In this document: in pieces, positions 19,381 to 30,940 of the stretch
Position numbering within the stretch: position 1 is the stretch's first letter
Layout: each line of letters begins with the position of its first letter
Assembly (NCBI RefSeq): GCF_001685025.1
Contig: NZ_MAYU01000003.1
Coordinates: forward strand, 1 to 45,506
DNA from: Bacillus sp. FJAT-27225
GTDB lineage: Bacteria > Bacillota > Bacilli > Bacillales > Cytobacillaceae
Reading direction: 5' to 3'
Length of the DNA: 45,506 nucleotides
The notes under the pieces: model-generated
What the model was told of the DNA's origin: nothing
The model's input: the letters and a program-made list of their open reading frames with translations, nothing else
The model's database searches: none
Position numbers and translations under genes: made by a program

Positions 19381-19406
19381 AACAGCGGATTATCCGCTGT
19401 TTTTTC
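19381..19406 (+). terminator. Terminator of hflX-ynbB
   Basis: AACAGCGGAT and ATCCGCTGTT pair with a minimal loop, followed by TTTTT. Confidence 0.85.
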
Positions 19407-19572
19407 ATTTGCAGAGGAATATTTAACTAAAGGTTTTTGGACACTTCGGGCTACTATAATCAAATTGTAAGTAAAAGGATTCAGAAGGAAAGCATAAAAA
19501 AACGTTTAAATTGAGGAATGAAAGGGAATCCGTACGATGGATATCATTTTCTCCTCTCATTCTTAAAAACCA

Positions 19573-19589
19573 TGTTAGGAAACCTAACA
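19573..19589. promoter_or_regulatory. GlnR/TnrA operator 1
   Basis: TGTTAGGAAACCTAACA fits the GlnR/TnrA consensus TGTNA-N7-TNACA perfectly and is itself a near-complete palindrome. It lies just upstream of the glnR -35 box. Confidence 0.85.
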
Positions 19590-19594
19590 TGACG

Positions 19595-19624
19595 TTGACA
19601 ATAATGCTAACATAGGAATATAAT
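19595..19624 (+). promoter_or_regulatory. glnRA promoter with a second, weaker GlnR box
   Basis: TTGACA (19595-19600) and TATAAT (19619-19624) are 18 bases apart. A degenerate GlnR site, TGACA-N7-TAACA (19596-19612), overlaps the -35. Two operators at about 23-base spacing across the -35 is the known glnRA autoregulation layout. Confidence 0.85.
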
Positions 19625-19657
19625 TCAACTATGAAAGAGCCCAAGGGAGGAGAATTC

Positions 19658-20056
19658 ATGGGGGGAAGTGAAATTCGCCGCTCCATGCCACTGTTTCCGA
19701 TCGGAATTGTCATGCAGCTTACCGATTTGACTGCGAGACAAATTCGATATTATGAAGAACATCAGCTGATTTCGCCCGCAAGAACTGAGGGAAACAGGCG
19801 GATGTTTAGTTTGAACGATATTGACCGTCTACTCGAAATCAAGGAATTGCTTGACCAGGGTATTAACATGGCCGGGATCAAGAAACTATTCCTTGTGCAA
19901 CATCCTCAGCAGGAACCTGAAGCGGCAGTAGATAAACCAAAAAAGAAACTTACGAATGAAGAACTAAGAAAGATACTCCGCAATGAGATGCTTCATGCTG
20001 GACGGTTTAACCGAACTACACTCAGGGCCGGGGACATGTCCCGATTTTTTCAATAG
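19658..20056 (+). CDS. glnR: Nitrogen-status repressor GlnR
   Basis: MerR-family repressor of glnRA and other nitrogen genes, activated by feedback-inhibited glutamine synthetase; 132 aa. The core [28 protein letters not shown] is the winged-helix DNA-binding region. The C-terminal tail ([17 protein letters not shown]) is the segment that senses GlnA. ATG 19658 is chosen for its AAGGGAGGAG site. The two operators upstream indicate autoregulation. Confidence 0.96.
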   Translation: MGGSEIRRSMPLFPIGIVMQLTDLTARQIRYYEEHQLISPARTEGNRRMFSLNDIDRLLEIKELLDQGINMAGIKKLFLVQHPQQEPEAAVDKPKKKLTNEELRKILRNEMLHAGRFNRTTLRAGDMSRFFQ

Positions 20057-20083
20057 GCCGTTTTACTACAAGGAGGAAATAAT

Positions 20084-21418
20084 TTGGCTAAGTTTACAAA
20101 GGAAGACATTAAAAAAGTAACAAAAGAAGAAAATGTTAAATTCATCAGGCTTCAGTTCACTGATATCCTGGGAACGATTAAAAACGTGGAAATTCCTATT
20201 TCCCAGCTTGATAAGGCGCTCGATAATAAAATGATGTTCGACGGATCCTCCATCGAAGGGTTTGTGCGAATTGAAGAGTCTGATATGCTTCTTTATCCTG
20301 ACCTAGATACATTTGTTATTTTTCCTTGGACAGCTGAAAAGGGCAAGGTAGCCCGATTGATTTGTGATATTTACAATTCTGATGGCACTCCTTTTGAAGG
20401 GGACCCGCGAAATAATCTGAAGAAAGTCTTGAAAGAGATGGAAGAGTTTGGGTTCACGAACTTCAATCTTGGGCCTGAACCGGAATTTTTCCTGTTCAAG
20501 CTTGACCAAAGAGGGGAACCTACTCTGGAGTTAAATGACAACGGCGGGTATTTTGATCTTGCACCAACCGATCTTGGTGAAAACTGCCGCCGAGACATCG
20601 TACTTGAGCTTGAAGAAATGGGCTTTGAAATTGAAGCTTCCCACCACGAGGTAGCGCCAGGCCAGCACGAGATTGATTTCAAATATGCTGATGCTATAAG
20701 AGCTTGTGACGATATTCAAACCTTCAAGCTTGTTGTAAAAACAATTGCCAGAAAGCATGGCCTGCATGCAACATTCATGCCGAAGCCTCTCTTTGGAGTA
20801 AGCGGCTCCGGAATGCACTGCAACCTATCTTTGTTTAAAGGCGGGGAAAATGCATTTTTTGATACAGAAGGGGAACTCAAGCTTAGTGAAACAGCTTATC
20901 AATTTATCGCAGGTATCCTGAAGCATGCTCCAAACTTCACTGCAGTTACAAATCCTACTGTAAATTCATACAAGCGCCTGGTTCCAGGTTATGAGGCGCC
21001 GTGCTATGTCGCATGGTCTGCTCAAAACAGGTCTCCGCTTGTTCGTATTCCTGCCTCACGCGGCCTGAGCACACGTGTTGAAGTAAGAAGTGTCGATCCT
21101 GCGGCAAACCCATATTTGGCAATGGCTGTTTTATTGAAGGCGGGCCTGGATGGAATCAAGAACAAGTTGACACCACCTGCTCCAGTTGACCGTAATATCT
21201 ATGTAATGGACAGGGAAGAGCGGCTTGCTGAAGGGATTACAGACCTTCCTGCAACTTTGGCAATGGCGTTGGATTACTTGAAGTCTGATGAAGTAATCGT
21301 TTCAGCTTTAGGCGGGCATATTTTCGAACACTTCGTTGAGGCGAAGGAGATTGAATGGGATATGTTCCGTACACAAGTGCATCCATGGGAGCGCGAGCAG
21401 TACTTGCAAATGTATTAA
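20084..21418 (+). CDS. glnA: Glutamine synthetase, type I-alpha
   Basis: Makes glutamine from glutamate, ammonia and ATP as a dodecamer; 444 aa. Signature motifs are [18 protein letters not shown], the metal and glutamate motif [17 protein letters not shown], and [17 protein letters not shown]. The [10 protein letters not shown] segment carries the Arg involved in feedback inhibition in B. subtilis. The adenylylation-loop Tyr of beta-type enzymes is absent, as expected. TTG 20084 follows AAGGAGG. It forms the operon glnRA. Confidence 0.98.
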   Translation: MAKFTKEDIKKVTKEENVKFIRLQFTDILGTIKNVEIPISQLDKALDNKMMFDGSSIEGFVRIEESDMLLYPDLDTFVIFPWTAEKGKVARLICDIYNSDGTPFEGDPRNNLKKVLKEMEEFGFTNFNLGPEPEFFLFKLDQRGEPTLELNDNGGYFDLAPTDLGENCRRDIVLELEEMGFEIEASHHEVAPGQHEIDFKYADAIRACDDIQTFKLVVKTIARKHGLHATFMPKPLFGVSGSGMHCNLSLFKGGENAFFDTEGELKLSETAYQFIAGILKHAPNFTAVTNPTVNSYKRLVPGYEAPCYVAWSAQNRSPLVRIPASRGLSTRVEVRSVDPAANPYLAMAVLLKAGLDGIKNKLTPPAPVDRNIYVMDREERLAEGITDLPATLAMALDYLKSDEVIVSALGGHIFEHFVEAKEIEWDMFRTQVHPWEREQYLQMY

Positions 21419-21426
21419 TAATCAAG

Positions 21427-21465
21427 AACCGGCCGGTGGGAAATCACTCCCTGGCCGGTTTTTTT
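21427..21465 (+). terminator. Terminator of glnRA
   Basis: AACCGGCC and GGCCGGTT pair, with a partly paired inner region, followed by a T run. Confidence 0.85.
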
Positions 21466-21473
21466 CTATAAAA

Positions 21474-21515
21474 ATTGTCAACCAGGTTGAAATCTTAGCT
21501 TGGTTTTTGTATAGT
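21474..21515 (+). promoter_or_regulatory. Promoter and operator of the MarR-family gene
   Basis: Operator half-sites TTGTCAA and TTGAA (21475-21493) are separated by five bases. The right half overlaps the -35 TTGAAA (21487-21492). The -10 TATAGT (21510-21515) is 17 bases on. This arrangement suggests autorepression. Confidence 0.65.
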
Positions 21516-21547
21516 AGGAGCGAACAATAAGAATGGAGTGAACCATT

Positions 21548-21991
21548 TTGACTTCGAGTTCAGAATTGCACAATCTTGACTTAATTGATTTACTCAGTGA
21601 ACGGCATGGTTTAGTCCGTGCAATTGCTGAGAAATCGTGGAATGATAATAGTGATATATATATATCCAACTCTGAATGGTATATTATGTCACGCATATAT
21701 AAAAAACATCCGACCATTTCATATGTTTCAAAAAACGTCAGTATATCCAGGCAAGCCACACATAAATTCATCAAGAATTTAGAAGCGAAGGGCCTTGTGG
21801 AAGTAAACAATGTGGTAAACAACAAGAAAGAGAAATCAATTAAGCTCACGAATCTTGGGGAAGAATGCTACGAAAAAAATGAGGAATTGAAGTCTAAACT
21901 GGAAGAAGAAATCGCAAACCAAATAGGGAGCGACAAATTGAGGTTGCTAAAGGAAATCTTAAAAATGGATTGGGGAATCCAGCAGTCCTAA
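21548..21991 (+). CDS. MarR-family transcriptional regulator
   Basis: A 147-aa winged-helix protein. The recognition region is ISYVSKNVSISRQATHKFIKNLEAKGLVEV (about residues 56-85), followed by a wing (VVNNKKEKSIKLT) and a C-terminal dimerisation helix. The start is TTG after ATGGAGTGA. The ligand is unknown. A palindrome of consensus TTGTCAA-N5-TTGACAA occurs before this gene, before gyrB2 and before the CarD-like gene, so it probably represses all three. The cluster replaces what would be backbone sequence between glnA and lexA in this order. Confidence 0.85.
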   Translation: MTSSSELHNLDLIDLLSERHGLVRAIAEKSWNDNSDIYISNSEWYIMSRIYKKHPTISYVSKNVSISRQATHKFIKNLEAKGLVEVNNVVNNKKEKSIKLTNLGEECYEKNEELKSKLEEEIANQIGSDKLRLLKEILKMDWGIQQS

Positions 21992-22010
21992 TACCGGGAA
22001 ATGGGAATCA

Positions 22011-22050
22011 CCCTTACGTTGTCAACTAAATTGACAACGTAAGGGTTTTT
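22011..22050 (+). terminator. Terminator of the MarR gene, built around an operator copy
   Basis: A perfect 15-bp stem (CCCTTACGTTGTCAA with TTGACAACGTAAGGG), five-base loop CTAAA and a T run. The loop-proximal part, TTGTCAA-N5-TTGACAA, is identical in layout to the shared operator, so this element may act both as terminator RNA and as repressor-binding DNA. Confidence 0.85.
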
Positions 22051-22063
22051 TAGTAAAATAAAA

Positions 22064-22083
22064 TAGTCAACCTAATTGACAAT
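22064..22083. promoter_or_regulatory. Operator upstream of gyrB2
   Basis: TAGTCAACCTAATTGACAAT fits the shared palindrome TTGTCAA-N5-TTGACAA with one change. It contains a TTGACA that could serve as a -35, but no convincing -10 lies 16-18 bases downstream. Confidence 0.7.
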
Positions 22084-22108
22084 CTGGAGATGGTGATGGA
22101 AATAATAA

Positions 22109-24076
<1,968 letters not shown>

Positions 24077-24110
24077 GAACAAGACGAGTATTGAATGAAG
24101 GACAAAAAGG

Positions 24111-24145
24111 AAGCGGACCATTTCATATAATGGCCCGCTTTTTTA
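24111..24145. terminator. Bidirectional terminator between gyrB2 and the CarD-like gene
   Basis: AAGCGG-a-CCATT pairs with AATGG-c-CCGCTT, ending in TTTTTT. It overlaps the end of the convergent minus-strand gene. Confidence 0.8.
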
Positions 24146-24646
24146 GTTTCGTTTTTCGATTTGTCGGAGGACTGTCTGGTGTATATTTTCAAACGTGGTG
24201 TTTAATGAAATGGCCAATTCCTTAAAAAGGATGCTTTGGAGGCTGCCCAGCAGTTTCCGATCTTGCTCATAAAATTTTTTCCCTTCACTTTCTACTTTCA
24301 TTTGCATGCGCATCAACGTGTTAATAATCTTGGCTATCTCCAGGCGATTCCCTGTGGCAACCAATTCATTATATTTTTGTGAGCGCATATTTGGATTATC
24401 AATCCACTTTTTTCCTTCCCCTTTAAAAGAGTCGATTAAAAGCTTGGCATCTTCTTTGGGAACTAGTTTTTTCATGATGACTTTCTCGTTATCTACCGGA
24501 GTACTGATGGTGAGTTTGTGATTATTCTCGAGAGGGTGCATGACATAGTACTTTTTTGTTTTCCCTGAAATCGTCTTATCGCAAATATCCTCGATCTTAC
24601 AAATGCCATGTGCGGAATAAATAATTAAATCGCCAATATCGTACAT
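24143..24646 (-). CDS. CarD-like (CdnL/TRCF-interaction domain) transcriptional regulator
   Basis: A 167-aa protein with an N-terminal CarD/TRCF RNA-polymerase-interaction domain (MYDIGDLIIYSAHGICKIEDI, then YYVMHPLENNHKLTISTPVDN) and a helical C-terminal domain. CarD proteins bind the RNA polymerase beta subunit and alter open-complex stability. The start is preceded by AATAGGAG. Its promoter overlaps the same palindrome that precedes the MarR and gyrB2 genes, so it is probably part of the same regulon although divergently oriented. Which promoters it acts on is unknown. Confidence 0.85.
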   Translation of the reverse strand: MYDIGDLIIYSAHGICKIEDICDKTISGKTKKYYVMHPLENNHKLTISTPVDNEKVIMKKLVPKEDAKLLIDSFKGEGKKWIDNPNMRSQKYNELVATGNRLEIAKIINTLMRMQMKVESEGKKFYEQDRKLLGSLQSILFKELAISLNTTFENIHQTVLRQIEKRN

Positions 24647-24679
24647 TTGCTTCGCTCCTATTGTTTGTCAACTATGTAT

Positions 24680-24721
24680 ATCGTAACATAAAATCAAATA
24701 ATTGTCAACCTTATTGACAAT
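24680..24721 (-). promoter_or_regulatory. Promoter and operator of the CarD-like gene
   Basis: On the minus strand TTGACA (24703-24708) and TACGAT (24680-24685) are 17 bases apart. The -35 is embedded in a perfect palindrome, ATTGTCAACC-T-TATTGACAAT (24701-24721), the best of the four copies of the shared operator. Confidence 0.8.
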
Positions 24722-24873
24722 ACTGAGAAGCGGAACGTAATTTGTCCGCATTATTATGAATTTGTCAAATCATTTATAGCTAATTAACTATAAAATATGT
24801 GGCAAAATAGTGAACTTTAATCATGACGAATCGCGAAGGATTAGGATATAATATAGAGGAACCCAAAAGAAAA

Positions 24874-24900
24874 CAACCGCCAAGAGGGAAGAGGCGGTTG
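24874..24900 (-). terminator. Orphan minus-strand terminator
   Basis: CAACCGCC and GGCGGTTG pair. On the minus strand the hairpin is followed by TTTTCTTTT, so it would end transcription coming from 24.9-25.5 kb, where no intact gene is visible. Confidence 0.6.
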
Positions 24901-25500
24901 CTTGGATATAGAGAGCATTTTACAATGCGCTTTTATCTGGTCCTGCAGGCATGGCCCGCAGGAGGAAATCCTTTAGGTGTTTCTGGTTGCGTTTTCATGC
25001 TGTTTCTTGGTGATAACCCTGGTGTATCTGGCAGCTTTTGCAATGATGCATCATGATGCTGCAGTAAACTATAACTTTGGTGTTAATCTTGGTGTCTCTT
25101 GTTGAACTGATGGGTAAACAGGCTCCAGGCAGTAAGTTGCTGTTTATGAATGAGGCAGGGTGTCATAACGAGTTGAGGTACCATCAGCTAAAGTATTATT
25201 TTTCTTGTTGAAAATTTGGCTGGATTTCGTGAAGTGTGCATCAAAGCAGTTTTTCTCGTTGTTTCATGCTGTGCTTAAAAGCAAGAAGAGAAATCATCTG
25301 GTTGAGTAGTGAAAACATCAAGTTAATCATGGTGTTGAATCTAGTCCAGCCAATTCACGATCATTGTATATTTCTTGGTGCTGTTTTGCTGGTGATGTTT
25401 CTCTGTACTTATAAATTATCAAATTCCAACGTAGAAATGTTGATATTCTTGTTAAGTTCACAATACCGTAAAAACAATATGACAAACTTATGAATAAGGG
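24901..25500 (-). pseudogene. Degenerate Thr/Pro/Gln-rich repeat tract, possible decayed gene
   Basis: No intact ORF of quality is present. On the minus strand, broken frames give Thr-Pro-rich peptides such as KLPDTPGLSPRN, TQPETPKGFPP and QETPRLTPKL, separated by stops. On the plus strand the corresponding CTTGGTG or CTGGTG word recurs irregularly (around 25006, 25087, 25374 and 25389). The orphan terminator at 24874-24900 lies at the expected downstream end. I infer a decayed repetitive (perhaps surface or coat) gene. Confidence 0.4.
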
Positions 25501-25516
25501 AAATGGGGGATTTTAA

Positions 25517-25744
25517 ATGATTAGAATGGCGGTAGCTGGAGTGGCCGGCTTTGTATTGGTATTTATCGAATCGTACATAGTAATGGCCTTGAAAGGGTAT
25601 GCAACAATAGAATTTGGAGGAATCGCTCCATTTGTTGGGGTTTGGTCAATGAACTTCTTCCTCGTTTTTTCAATTCTGTCGCAAATTAAGAATTGGTATG
25701 AAGAACGGTTGCAAGCAAGGGAAGACGCACCTGTTGGTCGATAG
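25517..25744 (+). CDS. Small membrane protein of unknown function
   Basis: 75 aa with two hydrophobic segments (about residues 4-26 and 36-57) and a charged C-terminal tail (KNWYEERLQAREDAP). AATGGGGG lies upstream of the ATG and a terminator follows. No family is recognised. It is convergent with lexA. Confidence 0.65.
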   Translation: MIRMAVAGVAGFVLVFIESYIVMALKGYATIEFGGIAPFVGVWSMNFFLVFSILSQIKNWYEERLQAREDAPVGR

Positions 25745-25758
25745 GCAAATAAAAAGGA

Positions 25759-25790
25759 AAAACAGGCTATCTAGCGGTAGCCTGTTTTTT
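25759..25790. terminator. Bidirectional terminator between the small membrane gene and lexA
   Basis: AAAACAGGCTA and TAGCCTGTTTT form an 11-bp stem with T-rich flanks. It overlaps the lexA stop codon. Confidence 0.9.
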
Positions 25791-26409
25791 AGTGGATGTT
25801 CCTGTATACACCAATCACCTTACCCAGGATGGATACTTCTCGTAGAATGATGGGCTCCATTGTAGAATTCTCAGGCTGAAGACGGAAGTAATCTTTTTCT
25901 TTATAGAATCGTTTACAGGTTGCTTCATCTTCAGGAGTCATGGCAACAACAATATCTCCATTATTGGCAGTCTGTTGTTGTTTGACAATAACATAATCGC
26001 CGTCAAGTATGCCTGCTTCGATCATACTTTCCCCCATTATTTCAAGCATAAATACCTGCTCGTCCGATGGTACCATTCTCTCCGGAAGAGGGAAGTATTC
26101 CTCGACATTTTCCACAGCAGTGATAGGCTGGCCGGCAGTTACACGCCCAACGACCGGAACATTTACAACCCTTACTTGAGGGGTGTAGCTTTCTTCCATC
26201 TCGAGGATTTCAATTGCTCTTGGTTTGGTGGGATCCCTTCTGATGAGCCCTTTCATTTCGAGCCTTTCAAGATGGCCGTGGACTGTTGAACTGGATGCAA
26301 GGCCGACAGCTTCCCCGATTTCACGGACAGAAGGCGGATAGCCTTTCTTTTTTACCTCTCCTTTAATAAAATCCAGAATCTCCTGCTGACGCTTTGATAT
26401 TTTAGCCAT
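25789..26409 (-). CDS. lexA: SOS repressor LexA
   Basis: Repressor of the DNA-damage regulon, inactivated by RecA-stimulated self-cleavage; 206 aa. The winged helix ([24 protein letters not shown]) lies at residues 27-50. The cleavage site Ala92-Gly93 is in VTAGQP, and the catalytic dyad is Ser128 (GESM) and Lys166 (ATCKRF). ATG 26409 is chosen because the N-terminus [12 protein letters not shown] and length match the family; a longer in-frame extension is spurious. It is divergent from yneA with three operator copies between. Confidence 0.97.
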   Translation of the reverse strand: MAKISKRQQEILDFIKGEVKKKGYPPSVREIGEAVGLASSSTVHGHLERLEMKGLIRRDPTKPRAIEILEMEESYTPQVRVVNVPVVGRVTAGQPITAVENVEEYFPLPERMVPSDEQVFMLEIMGESMIEAGILDGDYVIVKQQQTANNGDIVVAMTPEDEATCKRFYKEKDYFRLQPENSTMEPIILREVSILGKVIGVYRNIH

Positions 26410-26468
26410 AAATGGATACACCTCTTCTGGTAATGTTACCTTATTATAGCATGTCCTCCTCCAATATA

Positions 26469-26549
26469 CAAACATAAGTTCGAGTTTTTCCGTTGACAAC
26501 AAACAAGTGTTCGGAATATAATGATGTCAATAAAGCGAACATATATTCG
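26469..26549. promoter_or_regulatory. Three LexA boxes between lexA and yneA
   Basis: Boxes of the Bacillus consensus CGAAC-N4-GTTCG lie at 26469-26482 (CAAACATAAGTTCG), 26500-26513 (CAAACAAGTGTTCG) and 26536-26549 (CGAACATATATTCG). Each has one deviation. Centre spacings are 31 and 36 bases. Confidence 0.9.
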
Positions 26550-26563
26550 TGGAGGGGTAAAAA

Positions 26564-26893
26564 ATGAAAAAACTTTGGAGCAATTATTCCTATGTTATTA
26601 TTATATTGGCACTAAGCTGCATCATTGCTTTTACGGCAAATTTACTGAACAAGACTGAAGATCAGGGCAAGTACATAACGATTACAATAGAGGAAGGCGA
26701 TTCTCTTTGGGGTATAGCTGGCGACCTTTCCAATACCCATTCGATGGACCGTGCCGAAATCATGAATTGGTTAATGAAGTATAACAGCCTTGATGGCGAG
26801 ACAATCATTGCCGGCGAAAAAATGATTGTTCCTGTAAAGAAGATTGAACAGGGATTTGGTACCGAGCTTGCTAGTGCTGATGAAAATAGATAG
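26564..26893 (+). CDS. yneA: SOS cell-division inhibitor YneA
   Basis: A 109-aa single-pass membrane protein that delays division during DNA damage. It has an N-terminal transmembrane helix (residues 9-28) and an extracytoplasmic LysM domain beginning ITIEEGDSLWGIAGDLS. The start follows GGAGGGG and a LexA box. It is the first gene of the SOS operon yneA-yneB-ynzC, as in B. subtilis. Confidence 0.93.
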   Translation: MKKLWSNYSYVIIILALSCIIAFTANLLNKTEDQGKYITITIEEGDSLWGIAGDLSNTHSMDRAEIMNWLMKYNSLDGETIIAGEKMIVPVKKIEQGFGTELASADENR

Positions 26894-27562
<669 letters not shown>

Positions 27563-27631
27563 GCATCTGCCTTGTAAATAGGACGAAATTCTAGTATCAT
27601 GCATGGTAGTTTAATCGAAAGAGGGATTGCC

Positions 27632-27865
27632 ATGCTTTCTAAGGAAAAGTTAGACCGCATCAATGTGTTGGCCAGGAAGGCAAAAGCAGATGGTTTAACA
27701 GAAGATGAAGCGAAAGAACAGTCCAGGCTCAGAAAGGAATACCTGCAGGTTTTTCGTTCTTCAATGCTTGATACTTTGACTAATACGACTTTTATAGACC
27801 CAATTGGGAATGATGTAACTCCTCAAAAGATTAAGGATAGAAAGAAGGGGAAGCATCTGCATTGA
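27632..27865 (+). CDS. ynzC: DUF896 family protein YnzC
   Basis: A 77-aa helical-hairpin protein of the DUF896 family (MLSKEKLDRINVLARKAK start), the last gene of the SOS operon in B. subtilis, and the same length there. ATG 27632 is chosen for its GAGGGA site. The molecular role is not established. Confidence 0.92.
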   Translation: MLSKEKLDRINVLARKAKADGLTEDEAKEQSRLRKEYLQVFRSSMLDTLTNTTFIDPIGNDVTPQKIKDRKKGKHLH

Positions 27866-27886
27866 TTGGTGATGCGGCGGCAGATG

Positions 27887-27916
27887 CCTGGGACAGTCCT
27901 GTCCCAGGTTTTTTTT
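27887..27916 (+). terminator. Terminator of yneA-yneB-ynzC
   Basis: CCTGGGACAG and CTGTCCCAGG form a 10-bp stem around a TC loop, followed by eight T. Confidence 0.9.
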
Positions 27917-27957
27917 GTGGCAAAATAGGGAATCTTCATAGGTGAAGAGAGTAGAAT

Positions 27958-27986
27958 TTGTTGTCATACAGGCATTAGGCTATAAT
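27958..27986 (+). promoter_or_regulatory. Sigma-A promoter of tkt
   Basis: TTGTTG (27958-27963) and a perfect TATAAT (27981-27986), spaced by 17 bases, about 40 bases upstream of the tkt start. Confidence 0.7.
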
Positions 27987-28027
27987 AGTTAAGTGGCACG
28001 AAACTGAATAGTGAAAGGATGTATTTC

Positions 28028-30034
28028 ATGTTTGATCAAATTGATGCTTTGTCCGTAACCTCGATCAGAACATTGTCGATCGATGCAATTGAAAAAGCAA
28101 ATTCAGGGCATCCAGGAATGCCAATGGGCGCTGCTCCTATGGCTTATACTCTATGGACGCGTTTTATGAACCATAATCCAAGTAACCCTAATTGGTTTAA
28201 CAGAGACCGCTTTGTTTTATCAGCAGGACACGGTTCCATGCTGTTGTACAGCCTGCTTCACTTATCCGGATATAACGTAACAATGGATGATATAAAAAAC
28301 TTTCGCCAGTGGGGATCCAAAACACCAGGTCATCCGGAGTATGGCCATACTGAGGGAGTAGAAGCAACAACTGGCCCATTGGGACAGGGAATTGCCATGG
28401 CTGTTGGAATGGCAATGGCTGAGCGCCATGTAGCTGCTGTGTACAACAAAGAAAACTACGAGCTTGTTAACCACTATACATACAGCATCTGCGGTGATGG
28501 TGACTTGATGGAAGGTGTGTCTGCTGAGGCTGCATCCCTTGCTGGCCATCTAAAGCTTGGAAGGCTAATCGTTCTTTATGATTCAAACGATATTTCTCTT
28601 GACGGCGACCTTCATCAATCATTCTCTGAAAGTGTAAAAGACCGTTTCATTGCATACGGATGGCAATACATCCGTGTCGAAGACGGCAATGACCTTCACG
28701 AAATCGCACGTGCGCTTGAAGAAGCAAGGAATAACACGGAACAGCCTACCATGATCGAAGTAAAGACTGTTATTGGGTACGGCTCGCCAAATCTTGCCGG
28801 AAAATCCGATGTCCATGGAGCTCCGCTTGGAATGGACGAGCTGAAGCTAACAAAAGAAGCTTATAAATGGACGTTTGACCAGGACTTCCATGTGCCGGAA
28901 GAAGTTTACGACCATTTCCGTAAAACAATAGCTGAAAATGGCGAGAAGAAAGAACAGGAATGGAACGATCTATTTGAGCAATATAAAAAGGACTATCCTG
29001 AATTAGGTTCACAACTGGAGCTAGCACTTAGCGGTGAACTTCCTGAAGGATGGGATAAGGACCTTCCTGTCTATGAGGAAGGAAAGAGCCTTGCCAGCCG
29101 TGCTTCATCCGGGGAAGCACTTAACGCTATCGCCAAAAACCTGCCAATCTTGATTGGCGGCTCCGCTGACTTGGCTGGATCAAACAAAACTATGATTAAA
29201 AATTCTTCGGACTTTATGCCTCATTCCTACGAAGGAAGGAACATTTGGTTCGGTGTGCGTGAATTTGCAATGGGTGCAGCCTTAAATGGGATGGCACTGC
29301 ATGGTGGGCTAAAGGTATTCGGAGGAACATTCTTTGTATTCTCTGATTATCTGCGTCCGGCAATCAGGCTTGCGGCACTGATGGGCTTGCCAGTAACTTA
29401 TGTTTTCACCCACGACAGCATTGCTGTTGGTGAGGACGGCCCTACCCATGAGCCAATTGAACAACTACCGGCTTTAAGGGCAATGCCAAATCTATCTGTA
29501 ATCCGCCCGGCAGACGGTAATGAAACAGCAGCAGCCTGGAAGCTTGCCATTGAATCACGCGATAAACCTACCGCTCTAGTGTTGACCAGGCAAAACCTGC
29601 CGACAATTAAAGACACCGACAAAAATGCGTATGAGGGTGTATCCAAGGGGGCCTATGTTATTTCTCCGGCTAAAAAGGAAACAGCTGACGCACTGATTCT
29701 GGCAGCAGGTTCTGAAGTCGGCCTTGCGGTTAAAGCCCAGGCAGAGCTAGCCAAGGAAGGCATCGATGTATCGGTTGTCAGCATGCCATCGTGGGATCGG
29801 TTCGAACAGCAATCTAAGGAATATAAAGAGTCTGTTATTCCGAAGTCTGTCAAAAAGCGTCTTGGCATTGAAATGGCAGCACCTTTAGGCTGGCATCGCT
29901 ATACAGGAGACGAAGGAGAAGTCCTTGCCATCGAAACATTCGGCGCTTCAGCACCAGGTGAAAAAATTATGGAAGAGTACGGCTTTAGCGTCAACAATGT
30001 TGTTGCCAAAGTTAAAGACCTTCTCAATCAATAA
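28028..30034 (+). CDS. tkt: Transketolase
   Basis: TPP-dependent transfer of two-carbon ketol units in the pentose phosphate pathway; 668 aa. The TPP motif [20 protein letters not shown] and ISLDGD are present, with the transketolase segments [17 protein letters not shown] and [20 protein letters not shown] 28028 is preferred: AAAGGATG lies eight bases upstream, and an ATG at 28019 is inside that site. It follows the SOS operon with its own promoter. Confidence 0.98.
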   Translation: MFDQIDALSVTSIRTLSIDAIEKANSGHPGMPMGAAPMAYTLWTRFMNHNPSNPNWFNRDRFVLSAGHGSMLLYSLLHLSGYNVTMDDIKNFRQWGSKTPGHPEYGHTEGVEATTGPLGQGIAMAVGMAMAERHVAAVYNKENYELVNHYTYSICGDGDLMEGVSAEAASLAGHLKLGRLIVLYDSNDISLDGDLHQSFSESVKDRFIAYGWQYIRVEDGNDLHEIARALEEARNNTEQPTMIEVKTVIGYGSPNLAGKSDVHGAPLGMDELKLTKEAYKWTFDQDFHVPEEVYDHFRKTIAENGEKKEQEWNDLFEQYKKDYPELGSQLELALSGELPEGWDKDLPVYEEGKSLASRASSGEALNAIAKNLPILIGGSADLAGSNKTMIKNSSDFMPHSYEGRNIWFGVREFAMGAALNGMALHGGLKVFGGTFFVFSDYLRPAIRLAALMGLPVTYVFTHDSIAVGEDGPTHEPIEQLPALRAMPNLSVIRPADGNETAAAWKLAIESRDKPTALVLTRQNLPTIKDTDKNAYEGVSKGAYVISPAKKETADALILAAGSEVGLAVKAQAELAKEGIDVSVVSMPSWDRFEQQSKEYKESVIPKSVKKRLGIEMAAPLGWHRYTGDEGEVLAIETFGASAPGEKIMEEYGFSVNNVVAKVKDLLNQ

Positions 30035-30041
30035 AAACAGG

Positions 30042-30068
30042 AGAGGCCGGAAATGTATTCCGGCCTCT
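30042..30068. terminator. Bidirectional terminator between tkt and the CotX-like gene
   Basis: AGAGGCCGG and CCGGCCTCT form a 9-bp stem. A TTTTTATT tract on the minus strand also makes it fit the convergent coat gene. Confidence 0.8.
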
Positions 30069-30082
30069 TACCTTTGCAATGA

Positions 30083-30541
30083 TTAAAGAATTTCCAATTC
30101 AACGATCAAGGCTAGCAGAAGCTGTACCAATACTTGGATGTTCACAGCAATTTGAGTGTCAGTTGTGGTTACATTCACACCACGGCTGTTTTCAACGATG
30201 GTACGCTGCCTGGTTGTTTGATGAATTCTGGATGATTCCAGCAGCTCCTGGGAGATCCTTTCAGCTAATGTGCTATCTGCAATGGAAATGCGGATGACTG
30301 CTTGAATAGCGGCTTGCAAAGCAACCTGCAGGGAAATGGCGGCTTTCGTGTCAGTTGAAGTAACCGTAACGTCAACGGAATTCCTCACAACGATCACTTC
30401 ATCGGAGAATTGGGTAGCAACGCTGCGCTGGCGTGCTTCCTGTCTTTTGTTAATTCGGCCCGACCCAACAGCAAGCGGATGATCTTCTCCGCTTAATGCG
30501 TCCCAAGTCATGCAGTTTGAACGATGTTTAATTCTGCTCAA
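30083..30541 (-). CDS. Spore coat protein, CotX/CotV family
   Basis: A 152-aa protein with two tandem copies of the CotX/CotV domain. The first is VIVVRNSVDVTVTSTDTKAA followed by the SLQVALQAAIQ helix. The second is TIVENSRGVNVTTTDTQIAV followed by the NIQVLVQLLLAL helix. Such proteins belong to the insoluble outer coat or crust. TTG 30541 is chosen because AGGAGGAATAACA ends directly before it; longer in-frame extensions lack a site. A CotW-like gene lies just upstream in the same direction, as in the B. subtilis cotVWX group. Confidence 0.85.
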   Translation of the reverse strand: MSRIKHRSNCMTWDALSGEDHPLAVGSGRINKRQEARQRSVATQFSDEVIVVRNSVDVTVTSTDTKAAISLQVALQAAIQAVIRISIADSTLAERISQELLESSRIHQTTRQRTIVENSRGVNVTTTDTQIAVNIQVLVQLLLALIVELEIL

Positions 30542-30625
30542 TGTTATTCCTCCTATCTTTGATTTCCCTACTAGGTTATTCAAGGGAAAGAGAGAAGGTA
30601 TGGACAAATTATGGAGGGGAAAAGT

Positions 30626-30940
30626 CTATTTTTTTGATTTTTTTCCTGGTTTCCAAACTAGACTCAGGTCATTGTTACTGCTATGCATAAACGGTGTGAC
30701 TTCCTGGCTGTCAGCAGTTGACGTATGTTTCTCCATCTCCTGATCAATTTTTTCTTCATGATTATGCTTGGCCAGGAACTCATCTGTTTGCTCTTTTAAA
30801 CGGTATACCATGTCTCTCAGCCTTTGTTTTTCATCTGATGACAGCGATTTTTTATCCACATTGTACTTACTGAGTGTTTTCGAGACTAGAAATTTCATAA
30901 TATCGCCAGATAAATCATTATTTCCAACCCTTTTATTCAC
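30626..30940 (-). CDS. CotW-like spore coat protein
   Basis: A 104-aa hydrophilic helical protein. The pattern MKFLVSKTLSKYNVDKKSLSSDEKQRLRDMVYRL resembles CotW (helix, KYGV-type turn, SDEEK, helix). The C-terminus is charged with a KPGKKSKK tail. The start is GTG after GGAGG. Its position immediately upstream of a CotX-family gene supports the call. Similarity is recognised by eye and is moderate. Confidence 0.65.
   Translation of the reverse strand: MNKRVGNNDLSGDIMKFLVSKTLSKYNVDKKSLSSDEKQRLRDMVYRLKEQTDEFLAKHNHEEKIDQEMEKHTSTADSQEVTPFMHSSNNDLSLVWKPGKKSKK

Noticed and set aside
24823-25056. Plus-strand 77-codon ORF
   Set aside because: It has no ribosome binding site, low-complexity composition, and runs through the orphan hairpin; the minus-strand traces look more protein-like.
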